A stretch of DNA of 25,420 nt from JARIHD01 sp964610985 (GCA_964610985.1 CAZSZJ010000018.1:1-25420); one strand, 5' to 3'. Positions 15,208-24,050 are shown, counted from the stretch's first letter. Notes: generated by a model not told the origin, from the sequence alone. Numbers and translations: made by a program.

Positions 15208-15216
15208 TGCTATAAT
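15208..15216 (+). promoter_or_regulatory. Extended -10 promoter of the penicillin-binding protein gene
   Basis: TGCTATAAT, that is TG-N-TATAAT with a perfect -10 at 15211-15216, lies 39 nt before the ATG. A GGAG at 15241-15244 precedes the start by 11 nt. Confidence 0.65.
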
Positions 15217-15255
15217 AATAACCAGTAATTATAGCCATATGGAGCAAAACTAAGG

Positions 15256-18051
15256 ATGTTCGATTCCCAAAAAAGCCCCGGACGACGCCGGCCAAACAAG
15301 AGCGTCTATACGACCAAGAGTGGAAACACCATTAAACTTAACCGCAGCTTAGGTGAACGCGTTCGTGCCAGTCGCGAGGCAAAAGCCCGTAAACGCGCTG
15401 CCTATTTGAGCTCGCTGCCCAAAAACCGCTGGAAGCGTCTCGCATATCGCTTGCACCCCAAACGCGTTGCCAAATACTGGTTTAGTCGCGAAGGCGCGAT
15501 TATGGCGCTCAAAATCATGGGCGTCGGTATCGTCGTTTGTTTTCTGCTGATGGTTGGTGTGTTTGCGTATTTCCGCAAAGACCTCCCTAACATTAAAGAT
15601 ATTTCTGGCAATGAACTCGGTGGCAGTATTACCTATTACGACCGCACGGGCCAGACCGTTCTGTGGCAAGACTACGACGCGGTCAAGCGAGTACAGGTCA
15701 ACTCTGGAGACATTTCCAAATACATCAAACAAGCTACCATCGCCATCGAAGACAAGAACTTCTATAGGCATGGAGCGTTCGATGTTGCCGGTATTGCCCG
15801 GGCTGGCGTTAATGACATTATTAAAAAGGGCGGCGCCAAGCAGGGTGGTTCAACGATCACGCAGCAGCTGGTTAAGCTCAATATGAACTGGTCGCAGGAC
15901 CGTACGCTGGGACGTAAATTCAAAGAATTGATCTTGGCCGTAGAGCTCGAGCGCGAGTATTCTAAAGACGATATTCTGACCGGATACTTAAACATCGCAC
16001 CTTATGGCAATGTCCAGTACGGCGTTGAAACCGCATCGCGTGACTACTTTGGTAAAAGCGCCAAAGATCTGAGTCTGGCCGAATCAGCAATGCTTGCGGC
16101 CATTCCGCAGGCCCCATCATATTATTCACCGTACGGACCTATCTACGAGAAAGAGGCATTGGTTGGCCGAGCGCATTACATTATCGACCAAATGCTCGAT
16201 CAAAAGATGATTACCAAGGCCGAAGCCGATGAAGCGAAGGCTATTGATGTCGCTGGCAATGTCAAAGAAAGCCTGCCGAAGTACGATGGCATTAAAGCCC
16301 CATTCTTCGTACTGTCGGCCAAGCAAGAGCTAGAAGAAAAATTTGGAACCAAAACTGTACAGCGTGGCGGATGGAAAGTCACGACCACCGTCGACATGAG
16401 ACTGCAAGACCTTGCAGAAAAGCAAGTCGCCAAAGGCATGGCCCAAATCAAACGCCAAGGTGGTGACACGGCAGCATTCGTGGCAGCCGATAACAAGACG
16501 GGGCAAGTCGTTGCTCTTGTTGGCGGTCCTAATTTCTTCGACATGAACTCAAGCTTTAGGGAAGTTAACTACGCCAAAGAATGGTTACCCCCAGGCTCTA
16601 CCTTCAAGCCCTATGACTATGCCACGCTCATTAACGAATCCGAAAATGCCGGTGCTGGGTCGGTTATATACGACAACCAAGCGGCTTTGCCCGGTTACCC
16701 TTGTACCAATAAAAACCGGCCCAAGGACGGCGGTAACTGTTTGCACGACTACGATTTTCGGTTCCCCGGACCAATAACCTTACGCTATGCACTTGCTGGT
16801 TCGCGAAACGTCCCTGCCGTTAAATCTATGCTCATGGTCGGCTCCGAAAAAGTCCGTACCACTGCCGAAGCCATGGGACTTAAGAGCGGCTACCGCTGTC
16901 CACCAACTGGTGACACCACTTACAGCCGGGGAACCTGCTATGGTTCATCGGCCATCGGTGACGGTGCGTTCTTGCATCTCGATGAACACGCAAATGCTCT
17001 CGGAACACTAGCCCGCATGGGCGAGGCGCTGCCCCAAACGTATCTACTCAATATTGTTGACTCTCGCGGCAAACCCATCGGACTAGAAAAACCTAAGCCG
17101 AAACGCGTTCTAAAGGCCGACACGGCCTACATCATCAATGACATCCTGTCTGACCCCAAAGCCAGCTATTTGCGCACTGACCGCAAATTCCACCACTACA
17201 AAGACTGGCACTTCGCTATCAAGACCGGTACAACCAACGACGCCAAAGACGGTCTGATGGCCAGCTGGTCCACCCAATACACCGCTGTTGTCTGGGTTGG
17301 CGAACACCAGCGCCAAAAAGAAATGACCGGTGCCATGGAAAACATGACCCAACCGATCGTCCAAGGCTGGATGCAAAGCGCGCATGCCGACCTCAAAGCA
17401 TCGAACTGGGTCGCTCCAGCGGGTATTAAGAGTTTGCCAGCCTACGTAATTCGCAGTAAGGTCTCCAACCTTGGCGAAAGCATCCCAAGTCCGAGTACTG
17501 ACATCTTCCCGTCGTGGTTCAAACAAGTCAGCAAACAAACGGGCGGTGCACAGACTATCGATAAAGTCTCCGGTAAACTTGCCACCCCTTGTACGCCCGA
17601 AGCCGCAAAAGAAAATCAAGGCAACTCTAACGACAATGCCTTTTCGATCGATACCTTTATGGGCAAAAAGAGTACCACCGGGTCGTCAACCGATCAAGAC
17701 GATATTCACCTATGTGACGACGTGAAGCCACAGATCACCCTAACTGCCGCCGGAGGGACAAACGTCTGCAATATTAGCTGTAACTTCACGATCACCGTCA
17801 CTCAAGGTACGCATGCACTTACAAGTGACAAGTTCGCAGGGCTCGTGGAACTACTCGTAAATGGCCAGCAGGTTAAGTCGCAACAGGTTTCTAGCTCGCC
17901 CTCTACCATAACGTTTACCTATGAGCCGACGTCGACAGGATCGGCAACGGTCGAAGCCCGTGTCACAGACAGTGTATTGTACGGCGGATCAGAAAGCACA
18001 ACCGTAACCATGACCGCAGGAGGAACAAGCCCGACCCCGGGCAGTCCCTAA
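15256..18051 (+). CDS. Bifunctional penicillin-binding protein (class A, transglycosylase/transpeptidase)
   Basis: This 931-residue class A PBP polymerises and crosslinks peptidoglycan outside the membrane. A basic cytoplasmic N-terminus (1-80) precedes one membrane helix (about 85-106). The GT51 transglycosylase domain follows with EDKNFYRHG (165-173, catalytic Glu165), GGSTITQQL (197-205) and the conserved GYLNIAPYG. The transpeptidase domain has STFK (448-451, nucleophile Ser448), SRN (516-518) and KTGT (656-659). After a Ser/Thr-rich linker comes a ~100-residue beta-rich domain (about 825-920) resembling an Ig-like module, ending in a Pro/Ser/Thr tail. Eight cysteines lie outside the membrane (483, 495, 548, 561, 779, 820, 838, 842). 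The gene has its own extended -10 promoter and a strong terminator. Confidence 0.95.
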   Translation: MFDSQKSPGRRRPNKSVYTTKSGNTIKLNRSLGERVRASREAKARKRAAYLSSLPKNRWKRLAYRLHPKRVAKYWFSREGAIMALKIMGVGIVVCFLLMVGVFAYFRKDLPNIKDISGNELGGSITYYDRTGQTVLWQDYDAVKRVQVNSGDISKYIKQATIAIEDKNFYRHGAFDVAGIARAGVNDIIKKGGAKQGGSTITQQLVKLNMNWSQDRTLGRKFKELILAVELEREYSKDDILTGYLNIAPYGNVQYGVETASRDYFGKSAKDLSLAESAMLAAIPQAPSYYSPYGPIYEKEALVGRAHYIIDQMLDQKMITKAEADEAKAIDVAGNVKESLPKYDGIKAPFFVLSAKQELEEKFGTKTVQRGGWKVTTTVDMRLQDLAEKQVAKGMAQIKRQGGDTAAFVAADNKTGQVVALVGGPNFFDMNSSFREVNYAKEWLPPGSTFKPYDYATLINESENAGAGSVIYDNQAALPGYPCTNKNRPKDGGNCLHDYDFRFPGPITLRYALAGSRNVPAVKSMLMVGSEKVRTTAEAMGLKSGYRCPPTGDTTYSRGTCYGSSAIGDGAFLHLDEHANALGTLARMGEALPQTYLLNIVDSRGKPIGLEKPKPKRVLKADTAYIINDILSDPKASYLRTDRKFHHYKDWHFAIKTGTTNDAKDGLMASWSTQYTAVVWVGEHQRQKEMTGAMENMTQPIVQGWMQSAHADLKASNWVAPAGIKSLPAYVIRSKVSNLGESIPSPSTDIFPSWFKQVSKQTGGAQTIDKVSGKLATPCTPEAAKENQGNSNDNAFSIDTFMGKKSTTGSSTDQDDIHLCDDVKPQITLTAAGGTNVCNISCNFTITVTQGTHALTSDKFAGLVELLVNGQQVKSQQVSSSPSTITFTYEPTSTGSATVEARVTDSVLYGGSESTTVTMTAGGTSPTPGSP

Positions 18052-18095
18052 CGACCCCGATCCGAGAAACGGCAGAGGTCGTCGCGGACGAGATT

Positions 18096-18133
18096 AAAAA
18101 TAAAACCCGGAGCTGACCCGGGTTTTATTTTTT
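18096..18133. terminator. Strong bidirectional rho-independent terminator
   Basis: A perfect stem of at least 12 bp (AATAAAACCCGG at 18099-18110 with its complement at 18118-18129), extendable to 15 bp by flanking A/T pairs, closes a 7-nt loop. T-runs exist on both strands, so it can end both the PBP transcript and the convergent radA/PIN-TRAM transcript. Confidence 0.9.
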
Positions 18134-18143
18134 GGCGTGCAGT

Positions 18144-19031
18144 CTAGTTTATGACTGCGGGTTTGCGGCGGAGTTTTTGCAAACGGCCGTGTAACTTTGT
18201 TGGCGTAGACTGGTTGGCGTGGCTAGTGGGCTTCTTGGGTACCATCTTTGGAATAGTAGTCGTTTGCATTGCGGCGGCACTAGCGCCAACCTGCGGTGAG
18301 ATCGGCAAAGCAGCAGAGGAATCCGCTTGAGTTGCCGCGCGGCGTTCTTCGCGGACCTGACCGAATACCATCTTGCCGGCCATTGTTTGGTGCATGCGCG
18401 TCACCGTTACGGGCACTGCGCGACCTATATGACGCGCTGCACCGTCGACAACGATCATTGTGCCGTCCTCTAGATATCCCACGCCTTGGCCCTGGTTGCT
18501 GCCTTTCTGAATGATTTTGATCGTCAGAGTTTCACCAGGCAAAGATATAGGCCGCAGGCTCTGCACTAGCTCATTAATATTAAGTACCTTTATGCCCTCA
18601 ACGGCGGCCACTTTTCCTAGATTGAAGTCGGTGGTATACAGACGGGCATTAACTTTTTTAGCAAGCAACACCAGCTTATCATCGATGGCGCTTGCCTGCG
18701 CAAAGACGGTACGATCAATGGCAACAGGCACGGACGAGGCATCTTGCAGTTGGTGCGCAATGTCCAGGCCATAGCGGGCACGCTCTCTTTTGTGCGTGTC
18801 GCTACCATCTGCCAGCAATTGTAGTTCGTTCAAAATAAACTGCGGAATAATCAATTGATCCGCGATAAAGCCGCTATTAACAATTTCTATGATACGTCCG
18901 TCGATCAGCGCACAACTGTCCAAAATGACCTTTTGGCGCTTAGAAAAGAGCTGCGCCATGTCTGTACCTTTCTGGGTTACGATAAACCAAGCCAGAAAGA
19001 TTAAAATAATTGTTTGGATAATATCAAGCAT
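18144..19031 (-). CDS. PIN-TRAM domain protein (YacL-like putative RNase)
   Basis: The 295-residue protein has one N-terminal membrane helix (about 3-19), a PIN nuclease domain (about 34-150) and a TRAM RNA-binding domain (about 164-227), followed by a low-complexity basic tail (about 240-295). Candidate metal-binding acids of the PIN domain are Asp38 (ILDSCALIDGR), Glu69 (FILNELQ), Asp117/118 and Asp135 (YTTDFNLG). The layout resembles B. subtilis YacL, which usually has several membrane helices; only one is present here. The start overlaps the last codons of radA by 8 nt and has AAAGGA 6 nt upstream, so it is translated from the radA message. Adjacency of radA and yacL-type genes is known in Gram-positive bacteria. 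Confidence 0.88.
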   Translation of the reverse strand: MLDIIQTIILIFLAWFIVTQKGTDMAQLFSKRQKVILDSCALIDGRIIEIVNSGFIADQLIIPQFILNELQLLADGSDTHKRERARYGLDIAHQLQDASSVPVAIDRTVFAQASAIDDKLVLLAKKVNARLYTTDFNLGKVAAVEGIKVLNINELVQSLRPISLPGETLTIKIIQKGSNQGQGVGYLEDGTMIVVDGAARHIGRAVPVTVTRMHQTMAGKMVFGQVREERRAATQADSSAALPISPQVGASAAAMQTTTIPKMVPKKPTSHANQSTPTKLHGRLQKLRRKPAVIN

Positions 19032-20388
19032 CGTTGTCCTTTTCTAAAAATTGATTGAGGCTGGAGCGCACGTCGCGCACGCCTTCCAGAAATGTCAGTT
19101 TTTTGCCTTGTTTTTGGATTGGGCCAATAGCCGCTTCAAAACCGAGTTTCTTGGCTTCAGCTAGGCGCTTTTCAATATAGGGCACGTGTCGGACCTCTCC
19201 AGACAGGCCTACCTCCCCGAAAACAACGGCATTTTTGTGTAGCTGAAGGCCTTTGGCGGCTGACCCAATAGCCATACATACAGCCAGATCCGCAGCGGGT
19301 TCGGTAATTCGCATGCCACCAACAATATTAATATATATGTCTTGATCTGCCAGTGATAATTTCGTCCGTCGCTCTAACATTGCTACCAGCAAATTAACCC
19401 TGTTGAGGTCGATGCCACTGGCCGCGCGTTTAGGATACCCGTAGCTGGTCTTATTTACAAGGGCCTGCACCTCGACGAGCAACGGTCGCGTGCCCTCCAT
19501 GGTGGCCAGCACGATTGAGCCATCACTCACTTGACGCTCGGACAAGAGTGCGGCAGAAGGATTCACGACGGCCTTCAATCCTTGCTCGTCCATTTCAAAG
19601 ATGCCCGCTTCGCTAGTAGGCCCAAAGCGATTTTTAGTTGCACGTAGTATCTTAAAGCCGCCGTAACGGTCGCCTTCCAGTTGCAACACGACATCTACCA
19701 CGTGCTCGAGCACCTTGGGGCCAGCGATTGCGCCCTCTTTGGTCACATGTCCGACCAAAATAACGGCAGTATTGGATTGCTTGGCGGTATTGAGGATAAG
19801 TTGTGTGCTATTGGTGATTTGCGCCACGCTGCCTGCCGCCGACCCAACGCCTTGTACGGAAATGGTCTGAATGGAATCAACAACCACAAGTTCGTAGGCC
19901 TTACTGGCAATCGTCGCGGCGATGTCATCGGCGCTCGTGCTCGTCGCCAGCTCCAATTTAGATGAGCCCGCGACACCGAGCCGCTCCGCACGCAATCCTA
20001 CTTGATGCCCTGACTCTTCGCCGCTCACATATAAGACTTTGTGGTTTTGGGCGAGAGCACTCGCGAGCTGCAGCAGTAAAGTACTTTTGCCAATACCCGG
20101 CTGGCCAGCTATCAGGTTAACACTACCCACCACCACGCCACCGCCCAGCACCGTATCGACATCAGGCATGCCGCTAATCAGGCGTTTTTGGTCACGTTGC
20201 ACTGCTGCACTAACAGAACTTGGCTTTAAAGCGCGGCCGCTGCTGGCCGCGCTAGAAGCACCACCAGATCCCATAACCAATTCTTCTTGCAAAGTATTCC
20301 AGGCCTCACAAGAAGGGCACTTACCCGCCCAGCTGGACGCATACGCACCACAATTAGTACAAACATATCGAACGTTCTTTTTAGCCAT
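19024..20388 (-). CDS. radA: DNA repair protein RadA (Sms)
   Basis: RadA is a RecA-like hexameric ATPase that drives branch migration in recombination. The 454-residue product has the N-terminal C4 zinc finger (Cys10, Cys13, Cys24, Cys27), Walker A GQPGIGKST (95-103), Walker B VVVDS (168-172), the RadA-specific KNRFG (252-256) and a C-terminal Lon-protease-like domain (from about 290). All hallmark residues are present. The start follows TACAAT by 11 nt and lacks a good Shine-Dalgarno, so a very short leader is likely; this -10 overlaps the stop of the upstream HEMLH gene. The PIN-TRAM gene overlaps its 3' end. Confidence 0.97.
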   Translation of the reverse strand: MAKKNVRYVCTNCGAYASSWAGKCPSCEAWNTLQEELVMGSGGASSAASSGRALKPSSVSAAVQRDQKRLISGMPDVDTVLGGGVVVGSVNLIAGQPGIGKSTLLLQLASALAQNHKVLYVSGEESGHQVGLRAERLGVAGSSKLELATSTSADDIAATIASKAYELVVVDSIQTISVQGVGSAAGSVAQITNSTQLILNTAKQSNTAVILVGHVTKEGAIAGPKVLEHVVDVVLQLEGDRYGGFKILRATKNRFGPTSEAGIFEMDEQGLKAVVNPSAALLSERQVSDGSIVLATMEGTRPLLVEVQALVNKTSYGYPKRAASGIDLNRVNLLVAMLERRTKLSLADQDIYINIVGGMRITEPAADLAVCMAIGSAAKGLQLHKNAVVFGEVGLSGEVRHVPYIEKRLAEAKKLGFEAAIGPIQKQGKKLTFLEGVRDVRSSLNQFLEKDNDA

Positions 20389-20399
20389 ATCGTCTGTCT

Positions 20400-20405
20400 A
20401 TTGTA
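20400..20405 (-). promoter_or_regulatory. -10 element of radA
   Basis: TACAAT on the minus strand ends 11 nt before the radA ATG and sits at the very end of the upstream gene, predicting a leader of about 4-5 nt. The -35 is weak. Confidence 0.4.
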
Positions 20406-21389
20406 TCACTGCTTGGACGGTGGTGAATCCAAACGGCTGTCGAGCGCTTGCTGCAACTGCTGTTCTTGCACGGCAATATCATTGCGTTCACCGACGATCT
20501 TATTGTATTCGTCAATGAGCTTTCGCGTAGCAGTAAGCAGTGCGTTGTAGGTATTAACCGTGGCATTGTATTCACGCACATCGGCCTCATATGAGGCCTG
20601 ATCCTGGTTATTGATATCCTGATTAATTTCTTTTTCCTTGGTTTTTAGGAAGCTTAGATCAGATTCAAGGGTTGCTTTGCTGGTGCCGATCTGGGATTTG
20701 AGCGTGTCCAGCCGCGCATCGTATTGTTTGACAAGTTCCTGACGACGAGTAAATTCACCCCTGTATGCCTCACTAAGGTTGACGACTTTTTGACGGTCGC
20801 TGAAATACCGTCCGTAATATTCTTCCAGCTCGGGCGTCAGATCACGAACTTCACTTCCAAAAATAGAGTGCATTTCATTGGCGAGGTCGGTATTTTCATG
20901 TGTTTTGTAGCTGTCCACTTTTTTTCGGATGTCGTCGCTTTTGAGGGAGGTCTCGTAGTACTGCACAAGGAGTGTATTAATGTGTGATTGTTCGCGAGTA
21001 CTTAGCCGGTCGTAGGCCTGGTGTAGCATTTCGTGTGCAGCAGTAACCTGGCGCACCCCGCGCAGTCGTTCGTCGGTCACGGCATATAAATATATACCAA
21101 GACGATTGCCCACATAACATCCCAAAACCACTGTCTCTTCACCCTTATCGGAGCAGTGCATATTAAACGACTCTTTGTCTTCGAGCAACGGATGATTTAT
21201 ATAGAACAGCTTTTGCCCATACGCCGTCATTGAAGTATCGTTCACGAGTGCGGAAACCTCGGCAGCAGGCTTGTAATCATGCAGCCGCCACCAATCCGCT
21301 ATATTTTGCCGCCCGGACCACGCAACAACATTTGCCGCCACGAGCGCCACAAGCAGCGCATGCGGCCATAAGCGACGGAAGGATTTCAT
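20406..21389 (-). CDS. Membrane-anchored HExxH protein with coiled-coil tail (putative metallopeptidase)
   Basis: I do not recognise a named family. From the chosen start the protein has 327 residues: one N-terminal membrane anchor (about 9-24), an extracytoplasmic domain with a gluzincin-like helix VTAAHEMLHQAYDRL whose HEMLH is at 119-123, and NEMHSIFGSE about 50 residues later, whose Glu could be the third zinc ligand. A long charged region rich in Lys, Glu, Gln and Asp (about 200-320) looks like a coiled coil. Two Cys in the outer domain could pair. The frame allows an ATG three codons earlier (21398), but TACAAT overlaps that ATG and ends 7 nt before the one chosen, matching the leaderless pattern of neighbouring genes. 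It lies between clpC and radA on the same strand. The protease role is inferred from the motif alone. Confidence 0.75.
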   Translation of the reverse strand: MKSFRRLWPHALLVALVAANVVAWSGRQNIADWWRLHDYKPAAEVSALVNDTSMTAYGQKLFYINHPLLEDKESFNMHCSDKGEETVVLGCYVGNRLGIYLYAVTDERLRGVRQVTAAHEMLHQAYDRLSTREQSHINTLLVQYYETSLKSDDIRKKVDSYKTHENTDLANEMHSIFGSEVRDLTPELEEYYGRYFSDRQKVVNLSEAYRGEFTRRQELVKQYDARLDTLKSQIGTSKATLESDLSFLKTKEKEINQDINNQDQASYEADVREYNATVNTYNALLTATRKLIDEYNKIVGERNDIAVQEQQLQQALDSRLDSPPSKQ

Positions 21390-21396
21390 GCTATTC

Positions 21397-21402
21397 ATTG
21401 TA
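21397..21402 (-). promoter_or_regulatory. -10 element of the HEMLH-protein gene, leaderless type
   Basis: TACAAT on the minus strand ends 7 nt before the ATG at 21389 and overlaps the alternative ATG at 21398. An upstream TATATT could be a second -10. No ribosome binding site is seen. Confidence 0.4.
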
Positions 21403-21485
21403 TCACCTGTGGGTGGTTCAATATACTAACACGCCCCCGTTTTTTAAGATTTTTGGCCGTAATCTGTTCGGACTCGGACGAGTTG

Positions 21486-23969
21486 CTACTCGGCGACCGT
21501 TTGGTATTCGAGTTTGCCATTTCTGGCGCCGACACGGACGACCTGACCTTTTTCGTAAGAGCCGCCTAAAAGTTCGTCTGCAATCTGGTCTTCGATGGTA
21601 TCCTGAATGAGCCGGCGCAGCGGTCGAACACCATTTTTAGCGTCGTAGCCCTTATCCAAAAGATGTTGCTTGGCTGCGGGCGTCAACTGCACGCTCAGGC
21701 CGTGACGCTGCAAGCGTGAACGCAACTCGTGAATTTGCAGGTCAATAATACGGTGGATATCTTTTTTGGTTAGTGCGCGGAAAACCAAGGTCTTGTCGAT
21801 ACGATTCAAAAGCTCCGGGCGCATGGCTTTTTTCAGGTCTTCCAGGACTTTATCCTTATTACGCTCATGCAGGCTATCAAGGTCCTTCATGTCAGAATTG
21901 TTAGTGGCATGGAAGCCAAAGTCGGCTTCTTTTTGCAGCTTCTCTGCGCCAACATTGCTCGTCATGATGACGATAGTGTTGGTAAAGTCGATCTTGCGGC
22001 CTTTGGCATCGCTCAATACACCGTCCTCCAAAATCTGAAGCAACATATTAAAGGTGTCGGGGTGGGCTTTTTCGATCTCGTCAAAGAGAACCAGGCTGTA
22101 TGGCTGTCGACGAATCTTGTCGGTCAGTTGGCCGCCTTCGTCGTAGCCGACATAACCAGCGGGAGCGCCCACCAAACGAGAAACATTGTGATGCTCGCCG
22201 AATTCGCTCATATCAATCTTGATCAGCGCTTCGTCTGAACCAAAGAATTCGCGAGCCAACACTCGTGCCAGTTCGGTCTTGCCCACACCGGTCGGACCCA
22301 GAAAGATAAATGAACCGATTGGCCGCTTTTCGCTGCCGATACCCGAACGATTGCGACGAATGGCGCGCGCTACAGCTTCGACAGCCTCGTATTGCCCGAT
22401 AATGTGCTTGCCAAGTGTCTTTTCCAGGCCTAGCAAATATTTGGCTTCGGCACGGATGACTTTCTTGACGGGTACGCCAGTAATGCGAGATACGACCTCA
22501 GCGACATCTTCACTGGTGACGTCAATTCGTTTTTCGGCTTTATTTGCCTTTTGTAGCTTTTCGAGCTCTTCGTTGATCTGGCTTGCCCGCTGTTTGGCCT
22601 TGGCGGCGCGCTCATAATCCTCGGCATCGACGGCCTCATCGATACGAACATTGATCAACTTGAGTTCCTTTTGCAGCTGCCGGACTTCAGGACTGGTCTT
22701 GCCTTTGTCCACGCGTAAGTGTGCCGCAGTTTCGTCCAGCAAGTCAATGGCTTTGTCGGGCATAAATCGGTCATGAATGTAGCGCTTTGCAAGGCGGGTT
22801 ATATCCTCCAGTACTTCGTCGCTAATCTTGACACCATGGAACTCTTCGTAGTGCTTACGCAGTCCTTTTAGAATCGCCAATGTCTCGGGCACGGTCGTTT
22901 CCGGCACTTGCACGGGCTGAAAACGGCGTTCGAGGGCTGCATCTTTTTCGATGTGCTTGGAGTATTCGGCGGTAGTCGTTGCTCCGACAACTTGAATTTT
23001 ACCGCGGGCTAGAGCAGGCTTTAAGATATTTCCGGCGTCCATTGCCCCTTCGGCAGCTCCAGCGCCAACGATCAAATGCAGCTCGTCGATGAATACGATC
23101 GTCTTTTTGTCGGACTCCAGCTCGGACATTACTTTCTTGAGACGTTCTTCGAATTCACCGCGGTACTTGGTGCCAGCGAGCATGCCAGCGAGATCGAGCA
23201 TAATGATGCGCTTGTCAAGCAGACTGTCCGGCACATCCTCGGAAACGATACGCTGCGCCAAACCTTCGACAATTGCGGTCTTTCCCACGCCAGGCTCACC
23301 AATAAGCACGGGGTTGTTTTTGGTTCGTCGGTTCAAAATAGTGACGACACGGCGGATCTGCGCATCGCGACCCACAACCGGGTCGAGCTTGCCCCTCCGG
23401 GCTTGCGCCGTAATGTCTGTTCCGTAATAATCAAGGGCGGTTTTGCGGCCCTTGCGATTACTACGGCGGCGCGTATCCGTACCCTGACTACCGTCCTCGT
23501 CATATTGCTGATTGCTCATCATCTGCTCAAGGTCATTTACGAGCGCGTCTACATCAATTTGCATATCGCGCAGCAATACCGTAGCGCGGGCGTTTTTTTG
23601 CGTCAATATACTCAGCAGAATGTGCTCCGTTCCGCAAAATTCTTGACCGTAATCTTGCGCGGTGTCGTAGGCCATACGAAGTGTAAGCTTTGCCGTTTCG
23701 CTGAGGCCCTTTGCGCCAGCGTTGACAGTTACCGCTTTAGGAGTAAGGTTCAGGGCAACCCGGGCGCGTTCAAGCGTCACGCCAACACCTTCCAAAGCTT
23801 TTGCACCCATACTACTATCTTGAGCCAGGAGGCCTAGCAGTAAATGCTCCGTGCCAACATAGGCGCTGCCAAAACTGCGCGCGATTGCGTCGGCATGTTT
23901 TAGGCTTTGCAGCGCGTTATTGGTCAGGTGGTTCAAAAAATCTTGAAAGTCTTGTGATCCAGGCGTCAT
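21486..23969 (-). CDS. clpC: ATP-dependent Clp protease ATPase subunit ClpC
   Basis: ClpC is an AAA+ unfoldase that feeds proteins to ClpP. The 827-residue product has a double Clp N domain (about 5-145), AAA module 1 with Walker A GEPGVGKT (224-231) and Walker B IVFIDE (291-296), an inserted middle domain with a UVR-type segment (about 441-470) that marks ClpC rather than ClpA/ClpB, and AAA module 2 with Walker A GPTGVGKT (558-565) and VLFDE (627-631). FGF at 684-686 lies where ClpC carries its ClpP-docking tripeptide. AAGGGG 7 nt before the ATG is a good ribosome binding site. Expression is probably repressed by HrcA via the CIRCE upstream. No mcsA/mcsB/ctsR genes accompany it, unlike Firmicutes clpC operons. 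Confidence 0.97.
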   Translation of the reverse strand: MTPGSQDFQDFLNHLTNNALQSLKHADAIARSFGSAYVGTEHLLLGLLAQDSSMGAKALEGVGVTLERARVALNLTPKAVTVNAGAKGLSETAKLTLRMAYDTAQDYGQEFCGTEHILLSILTQKNARATVLLRDMQIDVDALVNDLEQMMSNQQYDEDGSQGTDTRRRSNRKGRKTALDYYGTDITAQARRGKLDPVVGRDAQIRRVVTILNRRTKNNPVLIGEPGVGKTAIVEGLAQRIVSEDVPDSLLDKRIIMLDLAGMLAGTKYRGEFEERLKKVMSELESDKKTIVFIDELHLIVGAGAAEGAMDAGNILKPALARGKIQVVGATTTAEYSKHIEKDAALERRFQPVQVPETTVPETLAILKGLRKHYEEFHGVKISDEVLEDITRLAKRYIHDRFMPDKAIDLLDETAAHLRVDKGKTSPEVRQLQKELKLINVRIDEAVDAEDYERAAKAKQRASQINEELEKLQKANKAEKRIDVTSEDVAEVVSRITGVPVKKVIRAEAKYLLGLEKTLGKHIIGQYEAVEAVARAIRRNRSGIGSEKRPIGSFIFLGPTGVGKTELARVLAREFFGSDEALIKIDMSEFGEHHNVSRLVGAPAGYVGYDEGGQLTDKIRRQPYSLVLFDEIEKAHPDTFNMLLQILEDGVLSDAKGRKIDFTNTIVIMTSNVGAEKLQKEADFGFHATNNSDMKDLDSLHERNKDKVLEDLKKAMRPELLNRIDKTLVFRALTKKDIHRIIDLQIHELRSRLQRHGLSVQLTPAAKQHLLDKGYDAKNGVRPLRRLIQDTIEDQIADELLGGSYEKGQVVRVGARNGKLEYQTVAE

Positions 23970-24011
23970 GTGAGTGCCCCTTTCTAAGTGCCTTTTGCAC
24001 TATACGTCTCT

Positions 24012-24041
24012 ATAATAACTAAATTAGCACTCCTGCGTCAA
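24012..24041 (-). promoter_or_regulatory. clpC promoter
   Basis: On the minus strand TTGACG (24036-24041) is followed after 18 nt by TATTAT (24012-24017). As at clpP, the -35 hexamer is inside the CIRCE spacer and the spacing to the -10 is the same 18 nt. Confidence 0.75.
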
Positions 24042-24050
24042 GAGTGCTAA
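24024..24050. promoter_or_regulatory. CIRCE operator (HrcA binding site) of clpC
   Basis: A perfect TTAGCACTC-N9-GAGTGCTAA lies 55 nt upstream of the clpC start. The arms extend to 12 bp each with flanking AAA and TTT (24021-24053). Confidence 0.95.

Noticed and set aside
21430..21500. CGAGT/ACTCG hairpin at the clpC stop codon as a terminator
   Set aside because: The stem is 5 bp with a 4-nt loop and is not followed by a T-run.
23076..23837. 253-codon open frame on the plus strand
   Set aside because: It is antisense to the conserved N and first AAA domains of clpC and has no family resemblance.
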